A DNA stretch of 64,000 bases from Cordia subcordata (lineage: Eukaryota; Streptophyta; Magnoliopsida; Boraginales; Cordiaceae): contig JAPTOF010000017.1 in the NCBI GenBank assembly GCA_028554755.1, positions 1,922,001-1,986,000 of the forward strand, in the 5' to 3' direction. Within the stretch, counting starts at the first letter, position 1, and each line of letters opens with the position of its first letter. This document shows positions 47,202 to 57,763 of the stretch, one piece after another. The notes under the pieces were generated by a model. It had not been told where the DNA came from. It did no database searches and was given only the letters and a program-made list of their open reading frames with translations. The position numbers were made by a program, and so were the translations under genes.

Positions 47202-48946
47202 GGAATCATGCTTCTTCTAATTCTAATACCTCTCTGCATAATTCTTCATCTACTACATCTCATATACTCATACAGATATCATTGCAGAGTCTGAAACACA
47301 ATGATTCACCTATTACATCTTCATCTACTTCCACAAATATCTCTCCCAATCTACCTTCATCCACAAACATTCATCCTATGCTAACTAGATCTAAAACTGG
47401 TTCTCTGCCACCACCATTATATCAGTTGCACTCCACAACTTTGACATCTATTGAAACTGAAACTGAACCTTCCTCCTTTAGAGAGGCTGCAAAAGTGCCA
47501 TGTTGGCAACAAGCTATGAAAGAAGAGTATGATGCTCTCATTAAGCAAAAGACATGGACCTTGGTTCCTCCACCCTCTGATAGACAACCAATTGGTTGCA
47601 AGTGGGTGTACAGAATCAAAAGAAAAGCTGATGGTTCTATAGCTAGATTCAAGGCCAGACTAGTGGCCAAAGGTTTTCATCAAGAAGCAGGGTTAGATTA
47701 TGAAGAAACCTTTAGTCCAGTGGTGAAAACACCAACAATAAGGACTGGTCTAAGTCTAGCTGTGCATTTTGGATGGTCTTTACATCAACTAGACATCTCA
47801 AATGCTTTTCTGCATGGAGATTTAGATGCAGTGGTCTATATGCAATAACCACAAGGGTTTCAAGATCCCACAAAACCTGGATATGTTTGTAAACTCCAAA
47901 AGTCCTTGTATGGACTCAAACAGGCACCAAGGGCTTGGTATTCTAAACTATCCAATTTCCTTATGAGTCAAGGGTTCAGTTCTACTCCAGCTGATACTTC
48001 TTTGTTTGTTAAAAGAACTCCTACAACTACTGTCATCCTTCTTGTATATGTGGATGATATAATCATCACAGGTTCATCTTCTGAAGCTATTTCAACAATG
48101 ATTTCTGCTATGGGCTCTACTTTTGCAATGAAGTACTTGGGTCATCTTTCCTATTTTCTAGGATTGGAAATTCAAGAATTGCCTACTGATATTCTATTGC
48201 ATCAAGCAAAGTATGGCAGGGATCTACTACAAAAGGCAGGAATGGTGAATTGCAAACCTGCTAATACTCCTACCACTGCCAAGTACACAAAAGGGCCAAC
48301 TGATGAAGACTTACCATTTTCTAATCCTACTTTATTTAGGAGTTTAGTTGGAGCTCTACAATATCTTACAGTAACAAGGCCAGATATTCAATATGCAGTC
48401 AATACTGTGTGTCAAAAAATTCATGCTCCTACTATTTCTGATTTTGCAGCAGTTAAAAGGATACTTAGGTTCATCAAGGGTACACTTACTCAAGGTATTA
48501 TTTTTACTTCTAGTCCTCTTACACTACATGCCTATTCAGACAGTGATTGGGCTAGTGATCCATTGGACAGGAAGTCCACGACAAGTTACTGTGTATTCTT
48601 GGGACAAAATCTGATTTCCTGGTGTTCTAAAAAGCAGCCTACTATTGCAAGATCTTCTACTGAAGCAGAGTATAGGTCCATGGCTCAAACTGCTACAGAA
48701 ATAACTCGGTTTACTTATCTGCTGTCTGCTTTACACATTCCAGTCTCTCTACCAACACTTGCTTGTGATAATCTATCTGCATTAGCTCTAGCCTCTAATC
48801 CTGTTTTTCATGCTAGAACTAAACACATAGAGTTGGATTATCATTACATAAAGGAGCAAGTTGTCTCCAAAAGGCTGCAGATAACCTATCTTCCATCTAC
48901 AGAGCAGCCAGCAGATTTATTCACTAAAGCTCTCTCCTCAAAGTAG
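47174..48946 (+). pseudogene. element 4 reverse transcriptase and RNase H
   Basis: CKWVYRIKRKADGS, QLDISNAFLHGDL, VVYMQ then TAA at 47846, SLYGLKQAPRAWYSKL, LVYVDDIIITGSS (catalytic site intact), VGALQYLTVTRPDI, AYSDSDWASDPLDRKS and ARSSTEAEYRSMA. Only the TAA at 47846 interrupts it before TAG 48944, which itself may be internal because GKCL-like codons continue toward the 3' LTR. Confidence 0.85.
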
Positions 48947-49006
48947 TTTGAATATGTCATCAGCAAGCTTCCGTTGGCTAAAGCCACACTTCAGCTTAAG
49001 GGGGAA

Positions 49007-49209
49007 TGTTAGAGTACAGGAATATATTTGTAATATTGTAGTTAGAATAGTTAGTTACAGCTAAGAAGTGAGTGGTGCATTAATGACAGCTCAGCATTAG
49101 TTAGATAGCAGGCAGTTATAACTAACTACTAAATGTAACTGAAGCCTATAAATATTAGGCTTGTAATCATTTCTAATGAATGGAACATTTCTTTTCTCTC
49201 GAGTTAACA
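49007..49209 (+). repeat. element 4, 3' LTR
   Basis: 203 bp, preceded by TAAGGGGGAA and followed by TAGCC. Confidence 0.9.
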
Positions 49210-49347
49210 TAGCCTTCCTCTAAAAAGATAAATAAGTTAAGAAAAAGGAAGGATTAAGTTCTAATCATGTGTTGGTTGCACTTTCTTTAATATTGCGTAT
49301 CCGTCCCTTTGTCATTCTTTTTTTACTAACTTGTGCCCTCTTGAGAT

Positions 49348-49418
49348 ATGGCCTCCAAAGATGATGGTGCCCCCAAAGAAATAGTTTCACAAAGTAGCAC
49401 TGCCCCTGTTAAAGTTTC
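49348..49418 (+). pseudogene. element 3 gag start, cut by element 5
   Basis: ATG 49348 opens MASKDDGAPKEIVS. The frame continues on the far side of element 5 at 54670 after removal of one GTTTC, so element 5 landed in codon 24 or so of the element 3 gag. The downstream gag (54670-55130) has stops. Confidence 0.65.
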
Positions 49419-49663
49419 TGTTGGAAATTCAAAATTAAATTAAATCCCATGATTTATGTGAACTTCCCATTATCTATGTGAATGATAGTAATTGTAGTGA
49501 CAGATTTGTATTCCAATTATAGGAGATTAGTTGTAAATATATTTTCCAGATTTCTAGGGATTGGTAGAATGTCAAACTTCCCTGAATAGCTCTATCTTGC
49601 TGTATAAAATCTATGTAAACAAAGCATTCAAAATATACACAAAATATTCCAGTTTTTTCCTCA
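49419..49663 (+). repeat. element 5, 5' LTR
   Basis: TGTTGGAAATTC...TTTTTTCCTCA. TGTATAAAATC near 49601 may be the TATA box. Confidence 0.92.
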
Positions 49664-49865
49664 TGGTATCAGAGCTTTAGGTTTCTCTCTAGGGTCAAGA
49701 ATCTCATTACAGTAGCCCTTCATTGCCAAGCCATACTTTTAACTCTTTATGTGCTTTTTTTTCGTCTACTTTGTATTGTTTCTTCATAAACAAAGTAGTT
49801 TGCACCTTTTGTTCAGCCTTCATTACTGAAATCTCTTGCACTTAATCAAACAAGAGAATTACAAC

Positions 49866-50500
49866 ATGATTGTCACAACTGAAAAACTTTCTAGTACTCA
49901 GTCACAATCCAATGTGCAATTTGAGGATGTGAAAGTTAGTCAAACAATAGGAGAATTACAAAACATTCAGTCTGCATACAGATTAAATGGCAAAAACTAT
50001 ATGAAGTGGTCTCAAGTAGTTCGAACCTTTCTAAAGGGAAGGGAAAATTGAGCCATCTTCTCGGCAATGGGCCCAAAAAGGGAGATCCCAATTTCGATGC
50101 GTGGGATAATGAGGATTCCATGGTCATGTCTTGGTTATGGAATTCCATGCAACCAGAAATCAGTGATACATTTATGTTCCTGTCAACATCCAAAGAAATA
50201 TGGGAAGCTGCAGAACAAACTTATTTTAAGGTAAAAGATGCTGCTCGAGTGTTTGAGATCAAAACCAAAATCTCTGCCACAAAACAAGAAAATCTTTCAG
50301 TCATAGAGTATGCCAATCTCTTGAAGAATCTATGGCAAGAGATGGACCATTATCGCTCCATTGAGATGAATCAGAGCGATGCAGCTGCACTAAAGAATTT
50401 CATTGAAAGGGAAACGAATTTATGATTTTCTTGCTGGTTTGAATGTGGAGTTTGATCAGGTCGAATTCAGATTTTGGGAAGACAAGAGTTACCTTCATTG
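49866..50500 (+). pseudogene. element 5 gag
   Basis: ATG 49866 begins MIVTTEKLSS. It is followed by the copia Gag head YRLNGKNYMKWSQVVRTFL, a frameshift near 50045, then WDNEDSMVMSWLWNSMQPEI and FEIKTKISATKQENLSV, and another shift near 50420. Confidence 0.8.
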
Positions 50501-50501
50501 A

Positions 50502-52574
50502 ATGAGACTATCTCTATCATCAATACCGAGGAAAGTCGAAGGAGTTATGCTTTACTCTCAACCCGTTGAAGGATCAGCAATGCTAGGAAAAATCAATGGT
50601 GCTGAAAAGACCTCGACTAACAATGCTACAAATTTAGAAGTTTGGAAAAAGGATCAGCCCTTAAACAAGGATAATCTTTGGTGCAACTATTGCAAAAAGC
50701 CTCGTCATACCAAGGAGCATTGTTGGAAACTTCATGGAAAACCACAAAGTTCTCAATGGAATAGAAGGTCTAGAAATGGCCCCCAGAGAAGTCAGGTACA
50801 TATGGTTCAATCTAGAGAAGATAAATCACATGATGCTACAAAATCCAGTGGGGGAGAGCAAAATGAAATCAGCAAAGAAGACATTGGAAGGCTGAGATCA
50901 CTCCTTGAGTCATTAGAAAAGTCTACAGGTACCTGTTCCTTGGCTAATTTAGGTATGCCTCATTCCTTGTATGCTTTAAGTGCCTCAGGTTTAGACTTTT
51001 CAAATTCTTGGGTCATTGATTCTGGTGCAACCGATCATATGACTCGCTCTTCATACAAATTCCTCACTTATCATCCCTGCCCAAGCAACAGAAAAATAAC
51101 CATTGCTGATGGATCCTTAGCCACTGTTGCTGGCCAGGGAGACATTATTCTAAGTCCATCTGTGATCCTTAAAGATGTGCTACATGTACCTAAGTTATCT
51201 ACAAATCTTGTGCCTGTTCATCGACTCATAAAAGATCTAAATTGCAATGTGATGTTTTCTGGTATTTCTTGTGTTTTTCAGGACCAAGTTACGAGGAGGA
51301 CGATTGGACTTGCTAAGGTGAGACATGGTCTTTATTATCTTGAGTTACCCAGCGACCAAGTGCACAATGAGCAAAAATCACCTCTCTCATTTTTGTCCAG
51401 CAAATCTCCTTCCGAGAAAGAGCAAATCTGGCTCCATCATTTTAGACTTGGACACCCTTTCTTTGATACTCTTAGAATTATGTTTCCATCCTTGTTTAAG
51501 AGTATTGACGTAAATGTTTTTCACTGTGATGTTTGTGAATTTGCTAAACACCCACGTGTTTCCTTTCCTTTAAGCAATAAAAGAACTATAGCTCCTTTTT
51601 CCCTAATCCACAGTGATATTTGGGGTCCATCTCAAGTCCCCAACATTTCAGGGGCTCGTTGGTTTGTTTCTTTCATTGATGATTGTACTCAGGTTACATG
51701 GATTTATTTGTTAAAACAAAAATCTGATGTGAGCAACATTTTTCCTCTCTTTCATAAAATGGTTAAAACTCAATTTAATGTTGGAATTAAAAGGTTGAGA
51801 ACAGATAATGCTAGAGACTATTTCAATCAAACTTTGTCCTCATACTTTCAAAAGGAGGGAATTATTCATGAATCTTCATGTGTTAACACACCCCAACAAA
51901 ATGGGATTGCCGAAAGAAAAAATGGTCATCTTTTGGCCACTGTTCGTGCTCTTTTGTTTCAGAAAAATGTTCCAAAATCTTTTTGGGGGGAAGCTGTCCT
52001 AATTGCAGCTTACCTTATAAATCGCATCCCATCACAGGTCCTTGACTTTAAAAGCCCAATGGAGGTTTTCTCTAAGTACTTTCCAGATTTCAATGTGTTA
52101 ACTAATTTAGCTCCTAAAGTTTTCGGATGTGTCTTATTTGTTCATGTTCACTCTCATGGTCGAAGTAAGTTAGACCCTAAAGCTATCAAATGTGTCTTCA
52201 TAGGGTATTCACCTACTCAGAAAGGGTACAAGTGTTATGATCTCACTACTCGTAAAACATATGTATCTGCTGATGTCACATTTGTTGAACAAGAAAACTA
52301 TTTTTCTAGTCCTCATCTTCAGGGAGAGACATTATCTATAGAGGACAAGGATTTATTTTTGAGAGAGCCATCCATCTTAGCCAAAACACTTTTGCAAATT
52401 GAATCCACCCCTGAACCTACTTTCGAAGAGCCTACAAAGTCAGTTTCTAATCTCTCTGAAGAACCATTAAGTCCAATAAATCCTACTTCCTCGAAGCCAC
52501 TACAGGTCTACTCAAGAAGAATAAAGTCCGTTCCTACGCAAGTTCAAGAGACCGAATCGTCACTTGGGAATTAG
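50502..52574 (+). pseudogene. element 5 gag end, protease, integrase (690-codon open frame)
   Basis: The longest open retroelement frame here. Zinc knuckle CNYCKKPRHTKEHC, protease WVIDSGATDHM, pre-integrase finger HHFRLGHP..CDVCEFAKHPR, integrase HSDIWGPS, FIDDCTQVTW, RTDNARDYF and TPQQNGIAERKNG (catalytic D, D, E kept), then the GYSPTQKGYKCY end. It stops at TAG 52572, just before the 36-bp repeat array, in the linker to the polymerase. Confidence 0.88.
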
Positions 52575-52591
52575 GTAAGCCCTTCTGCTAG

Positions 52592-52771
52592 AAAATCACC
52601 TATTGTTCTTGATTTGGATCTACCCATAAAATCACCTATTGTTCTTGATTTGGATCTACCCATAAAATCACCTATTGTTCTTGATTTGGATCTACCCATA
52701 AAATCACCTATTGTTCTTGATTTGGATCTACCCATAAAATCACCTATTGTTCTTGATTTGGATCTACCCAT
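52592..52771 (+). repeat. five identical 36-bp tandem repeats, in frame
   Basis: Five perfect copies of a 36-base unit starting AAAATCACCTATTGTTCTTG and ending GGATCTACCCAT, each adding the 12 residues KSPIVLDLDLPI to the linker between integrase and reverse transcriptase. The frame is open through the array and beyond to TAG 52926. Confidence 0.97.
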
Positions 52772-54412
52772 AGCCACAAGAAAAGGTGTCAGGAAGTGCA
52801 CTCAACATCCTTTATCCCATTTTGTGTCATTTGGAAAATTATCCCCCTCACACAAAACTTTTCTCGCCCATCTAAACACTGTCACCATCCCACAAACTTT
52901 ATCTGAGGCACTTAGCAGAAAAGAATAGAAACATGCAATGAAAGTAGAAATGAAAGCCTTGGAAAAGAACAAAACATGGGAACTAGTGGATTTACCAATT
53001 GGAAAGAAACCAGTATGGTGCAAATGGGTCTTCACTGTAAAGTATAAGTCAGATGGATCCATTGAGAGATATAAAGCAAGACTAGTAGCCAAGGGATATA
53101 CACAGACCTTTGGGGTCGATTATCAAGAGACATTTGCCCCAGTTGCGAAGATGAATACGATAAGGGTGTTGTTATCTCTAGCAGCAAATTATGATTGGCC
53201 TTTACAACATTCGATGTGAAGAATGCCTTTTACATGGAGACCTTGAGGAGGAAATCTATATGGAAGTTCCACGGCTTTGGGATAAATTTGGATAGGAACA
53301 AAGTGTGCAGATTGAAGAAAGCATTGTATGGTCTTAAACAATCTCCTCGAGCATGGTTTGGCAGATTTACTAAAGCAATGTTGGATATGAAGTACAAACA
53401 GAGCCAAGGTGATCATACTTTGTTTATCAAGCATTCAACTTCAGGGAAAATCACAGCATTGATAGTTTATGTGGATGATATCATAGTAACTGGGGATGAT
53501 ATAGACGAAAAGGAAGCCCTTCGAAAGTACTTAGCAGAAGAATTTGAAATAAAGGATCTTGGGAAGTTAAAGTACTTCTTAGGAATTGAAGTGGCTCGAT
53601 CTAAGGAAGGAATATTTGTTTCACAACAAAAATATGTTCTTGATCCATTAAAAGAATCAGTAAACTTGGTTGTAGACCATCGGACACACCGATAGAGCCA
53701 AATCATAGACTAGGAGAGTCTATGGGAGACGAACCAGTTGACAAAGGTATGTATCAACGACTCGTTGGGAGACTAATCTATTTGTCACACACACGGCCTG
53801 ATATTGCATATCTGTAAGTGTGGTGAGTCGGTTCATGCAAAACCCCAAGGATGTTCATCTCCATGCGATATCGTATCTTACAATATTTAAAAGGCAGCCC
53901 AGAAAAGGGATCTTATTTAGAAAAGGTACAAGCACGAAGTAGAAGCATACAGATGCTGATTATGCTGGCTCTATTATCGATAGAAGATCGACATCTGGAT
54001 ATTGTACCTTTCTTGGTGGGAATTTGGTAACTTGAGAAGTAAGAAACAACCGGTTGTTGCAAGATCTAGTGCGAAGCAGAATTTGGTCAATGGCACAAGG
54101 TATTTGTGAATCGTTATGGCTCAAGATTATCCTAGAAGACTTGAAGATTAAATGGGAGACTCCAATGAAGCTTTATTGTGACAATAAGTCTGCAATCAAT
54201 ATAGCTCATAATCCAGTTCAACATGACAGAACTAAACATGTGGAAGTTGTGGACATTTCATAAAGGAGAAGCTTGAGAGTGGATTGATTTGTACACCCTA
54301 CATTTCCACAGAGGGCCAATTAGCAGATATCTTAACTAAAGGATTGAAAAATTCAACATTTCAAAAGATTGTGAGCAAGCTAGGGATGGAAAATATCTAT
54401 TCCCCAGCTTGA
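52614..54412 (+). pseudogene. element 5 reverse transcriptase and RNase H
   Basis: The frame reopens after 52572 and reads through TAG 52926 (where Trp is expected) into [14 protein letters not shown]. It shifts near 53205 and continues VCRLKKALYGLKQSPRAWFG and IVYVDDIIVTGDD (intact site). RNase H at about 53940-54260 is broken by several single-base losses (LKIKWETPMKLYCDNKSAI is still readable). The body of the domain is full length, so the damage is small indels, not large deletion. Confidence 0.82.
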
Positions 54413-54419
54413 GGGGGAG

Positions 54420-54664
54420 TGTTGGAAATTCAAAATTAAATTAAATCCCATGATTTATGTGAACTTCCCATTATCTATGTGAATGATAGTAATTGTAGGG
54501 ACAGATTTGTATTCCAATTATAGGAGATTAGTTATAAATATATTTTCCAGATTTCTAGGGATTGGTAGAATGTCAAACTTCCCTGAATAGCTCTATCTTG
54601 CTGTATAAAATCTATGTAAACAAAGCATTCAAAATATACACAAAATATTCCAATTTTTTCCTCA
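54420..54664 (+). repeat. element 5, 3' LTR
   Basis: 245 bp, three substitutions from the 5' copy, followed by GTTTC. Confidence 0.93.
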
Positions 54665-54669
54665 GTTTC

Positions 54670-57160
54670 CAACATTACTATTGCCGCTTCAAACTTCACA
54701 AGCACTCTAGCTATCACTACAACTAAACACAATGGCCGTAGTTACACTTAGTCTTTTGCGGTAAGGTCGTGGTTCCAAGGGCAAGGTTTAGTCAAATATT
54801 TGCCAAAGGATCCTCCTAAATTGTCAGAAGAAAAATCCCAACTCTGGGATCAAGTTGATGATCAACTTACGAGTTGTTGTCCCAATCAATTGTACCTGAA
54901 TTACACATTGTCTTTCAACAATGCTATACCTGCAAGAAGCTTTGGACGTTAGCTATGCACATGCACACTAGCAATGTTAGTCATATCTATGACATCATCA
55001 ATGATCTTCTGCTTATCGAGCTTGATGAGAAAGGTCTTACTATCTACTTTGGCAGTTTTGAACAAGCTATATCCGAATACAATGAGATCTTCCCTGTTGA
55101 TAGTGATATTATTCAAAAACAAATAGATTAGCTCTTTGTAGTTCTTATGTTTTGAGTTCTCCTGCGCAATATGATTCCATTTTGGTCACAAGTTATATCA
55201 GATTCAACTCTACCTACCATGCCCAATGTTTATTCTTGGTTGAACCACGTGTGCATTGACAGTTCTCCCAATGGACATGATCAAAACTTGCAATTCTGAC
55301 CTAGCCAATTGCACGTAATGATAATGCTTCTTGAGGAAGCCGTGGCTGAGGGCAGTGGTTCTAATAGAGGAGATGGTTGAGTTGGTCAGAATTCCTGACC
55401 GTAGTGTACTCATTACCATAAATTGGGTCATACTCGTGATATTGGATGTTACATGGTCAAGTGTTAACCATCTGGAGTTGTTCATGCCGTTAATGTTGAC
55501 TCTTCTGAGACATCCTTCACAAAAACTACACGGCAACAAGACAACCCACAAAAGAAAACTACTCCATGGACTTTTACTTTTTCGAAGTCTAAGTATATGC
55601 ATTATCTTTGGCTTCAAGTTTCTCAACAGGCCACTCGGTCTTCTATCACTCCAGCTGCACATGCTAGTACCTCCACCACTTATCTATCTCAATCAACTTC
55701 TTGTTCTAGTAAGTGGATTATTCTGGTGCCTCCAATAACATGAGTGGTAATCTCTCCTTATTTTCTAATGTTAAAATATCTGATTTTCGTCCCCCGATTA
55801 CCTTTGCAATGGTTCTTCTACTGTTCTTCAGAGGTCAGGAGTGCTCATATTACTCCTCCCTAACTCTTCCTTCCATTTTATCTCTCCAAATATCCTTGCA
55901 ACTTGTGTCTGTCAACAAATTGACCAAAATGTTTAATTGTTATGTCATATTTACACCTGATCATGTATTGTCCAGGATTGCAAAACTGGCGATTAGATTG
56001 GCATAGGGTATACTTCTAAGTCCCACAAGGTATATTGATTGAAGAAATCTCTGTATGGGTTGAAACAGTCGCCTCAGGCATAGTTTGGTGTTTTACTGAA
56101 GCTATGTTTTCTTTTGGATTGACACAATGTGGAGTTGATCACTCGGTGTTTCATCAGCATTCTTTGTCTGGTAAACGCCTTTTGCTGGTTGTGAATGTTA
56201 ATTATATTATCATTACTGGAGATGATACGACAAGTTACTAGGTTTGAAGGCCTTTCTCCATTGACAGCTCCAAACTAAAGATTTGGGAGAGTTGCACTAT
56301 TTTCAAGGTGTTGAGATTGCACGTTCTAAAGATGGTATCTTTATTCTTAGCAAAATATATTCTGGGCATGCTCGATGAGGTTGGGATGCTTGGTTTGAGA
56401 CCATGTAACTCAATCATGGATCCAAATGATAAGTTGGTACTAATGGGAGGAGCTACTACAAAACCCAAGGAAATACAAAAGATTAGTCAGCAAGCTAAAC
56501 TATCTCCCCCGCAAAAAAAAAGCGAAACTATCTCAAAGTGACCCACCCAGACATTTATTTTGCCATGAGTGTAGTCAATCAGTTTATCACAACAGAGCCA
56601 TTAGGACAAGATTACCTGTATTCTTCGGTACATCAAGAACGCACCAAGCAAAGGACTACTAAAATTGGGATCACACTGATGTTGTTGGATATTTTGATGT
56701 AGACTAGCTAGGTTGTCCAACTGATAAACGATCCACTTCCGAATATTATAGTTTTTTACGAAAGCAATCTCGTTTCACAAAAAAGTAAGACGCAAACAAT
56801 TGTAGTTCACTCTAGTCTAGAGTCTAAATAGAGAGATATAGGTCTAACCACCTACAAGTTGATATGGATAAAGCATCTGCTTGAGGAGATTGGGATAAAT
56901 TGCTCTCATCTATGAAGTTTTTGTGGTAGTTAGGCAGCCACATTGCATCGAATTTGGGTGTTCCATGAAAGCACTAAATATGTTGAGATTGATTGCTAGT
57001 TTATAAGAAGCAAAAGTACTAGCCAAGGAGGTTGTCACTTCACATATTAGTTCAAAAGATCAGTTGGCTGATCTTTTCACCAAGTCCTCAAGAGGTTCTC
57101 GAGTTGAATATATTTGTAACAGACTTAGCATATATGATATTTATGTTCCAACTTGAGGAG
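54670..57160 (+). pseudogene. element 3 gag to RNase H remnant with internal deletion
   Basis: Gag remnants (KYLPKDPPKLSEEKSQLW) run to about 55130, then a broken protease region (SVNKLTKMFNCYVIF near 55900). At about 56010-56040 the sequence passes directly into reverse transcriptase (KKSLYGL-like, FGLTQCGVDHSVFHQ, then GKRLLLVV with YVDD changed to NVNY). Integrase and the front of RT are missing. RNase H pieces continue to about 57120, and a purine tract TTGAGGAG precedes the 3' LTR. Confidence 0.75.
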
Positions 57161-57303
57161 TGTTGAGATAGAATAATAGTATTTGTCCCACATTGAGAAG
57201 TGATTTGTTGTTTATTGTACTTAACTCTATATAAAGAGGTTTAGATGTATTATTTTAATACAAGAAACATTCTTCCCTTAATGTCTCTTTCTTCCTCTCA
57301 ACA
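57161..57303 (+). repeat. element 3, 3' LTR
   Basis: 143 bp; CTATATAAAGAGG TATA box kept. Followed by AAATT. Confidence 0.88.
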
Positions 57304-57590
57304 AAATTGATAGAAAAGTAAAGGGGGAAAGACCATAGCCTTTTTGAAATTGTGGCTTTTAGAAAATCAAAAATAGATTATTGGCTCATAGCCTCTCGAT
57401 TAATTAATTCCTCAGAAAAAGTGGATAAACAATCAATAGTGTGTAAAAAGGAGCAACTGAAATCCTCTATCCTGAGCTTGTCTAATTCAAACAGAAGACT
57501 ATTGTATAATAATTATGGAGGACAATCAATTGAAACATAGAATGTCAAATTTGTGACGTTCTTTAAAATGGTACCCTAAAGTAAGTACTA
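57304..57590 (-). other. host intron sequence beyond element 3
   Basis: By the AAATT duplication this continues the DNA left of 43549, so it should be intron of the gene ending at 42717. AT-rich, with no convincing exon on the minus strand. Confidence 0.55.
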
Positions 57591-57763
57591 TGTTAGAGAA
57601 AGACTAGACGTTAGGATTTGAAGGAATGGTTTAAAGGCTTCATCCTTTTACAGCACTAGCCTGCTCTATTTATAATATTATGAAAGGTAAGAAATATTAT
57701 GTCTCTTCCGATGTGGGAGAGAGACTTATTACAATAGCAATATAATATTCTAACCTCTTAACA
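57591..57763 (-). repeat. element 6, 3' LTR
   Basis: 173 bp. It is followed by the complement of a purine tract (minus strand AGCTTGAGAGGAG/TGTTAAGAGG). Confidence 0.82.

Larger units (their letters stand above)
44109..49209 (+). mobile_element. Ty1/copia element 4, full length, nested in element 3
   Basis: LTRs 44109-44313 and 49007-49209 differ by seven substitutions and one 2-base indel. A primer site TGGTATCAAGAGC follows at 44314-44326 and the purine tract TAAGGGGGAA precedes the 3' LTR. The target duplication is TAGCT / TAGCC, one mismatch. One long gag-pol frame from ATG 44701 is broken by a handful of lesions. Confidence 0.92.
49419..54664 (+). mobile_element. Ty1/copia element 5, full length, youngest in the stack
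   Basis: LTRs 49419-49663 and 54420-54664 are both 245 bp and differ at only three positions. Perfect GTTTC duplication (49414-49418, 54665-54669), exact primer site TGGTATCAGAGC at 49664-49675, and purine tract TTGAGGGGGAG before the 3' LTR. Coding domains are in copia order but with many frameshifts. Confidence 0.95.
43549..57303 (+). mobile_element. small-LTR Ty1/copia element 3, host of two nested insertions
   Basis: LTRs at 43549-43696 and 57161-57303 (TGTTGAGATAG...CAACA) are flanked by a perfect AAATT duplication at 43544-43548 and 57304-57308. Its own sequence is 43697-44108, 49210-49418 and 54670-57160; the rest is elements 4 and 5. The coding part is internally deleted: gag and protease are followed almost directly by the middle of reverse transcriptase, with integrase gone. 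It inserted in the intron of the gene ending at 42717. Confidence 0.9.

Noticed and set aside
52571..52801. Minus-strand repetitive frame over the 36-bp array
   Set aside because: Any perfect repeat with a period divisible by three is open in more than one frame; the plus-strand frame is the one continuous with integrase and RT.
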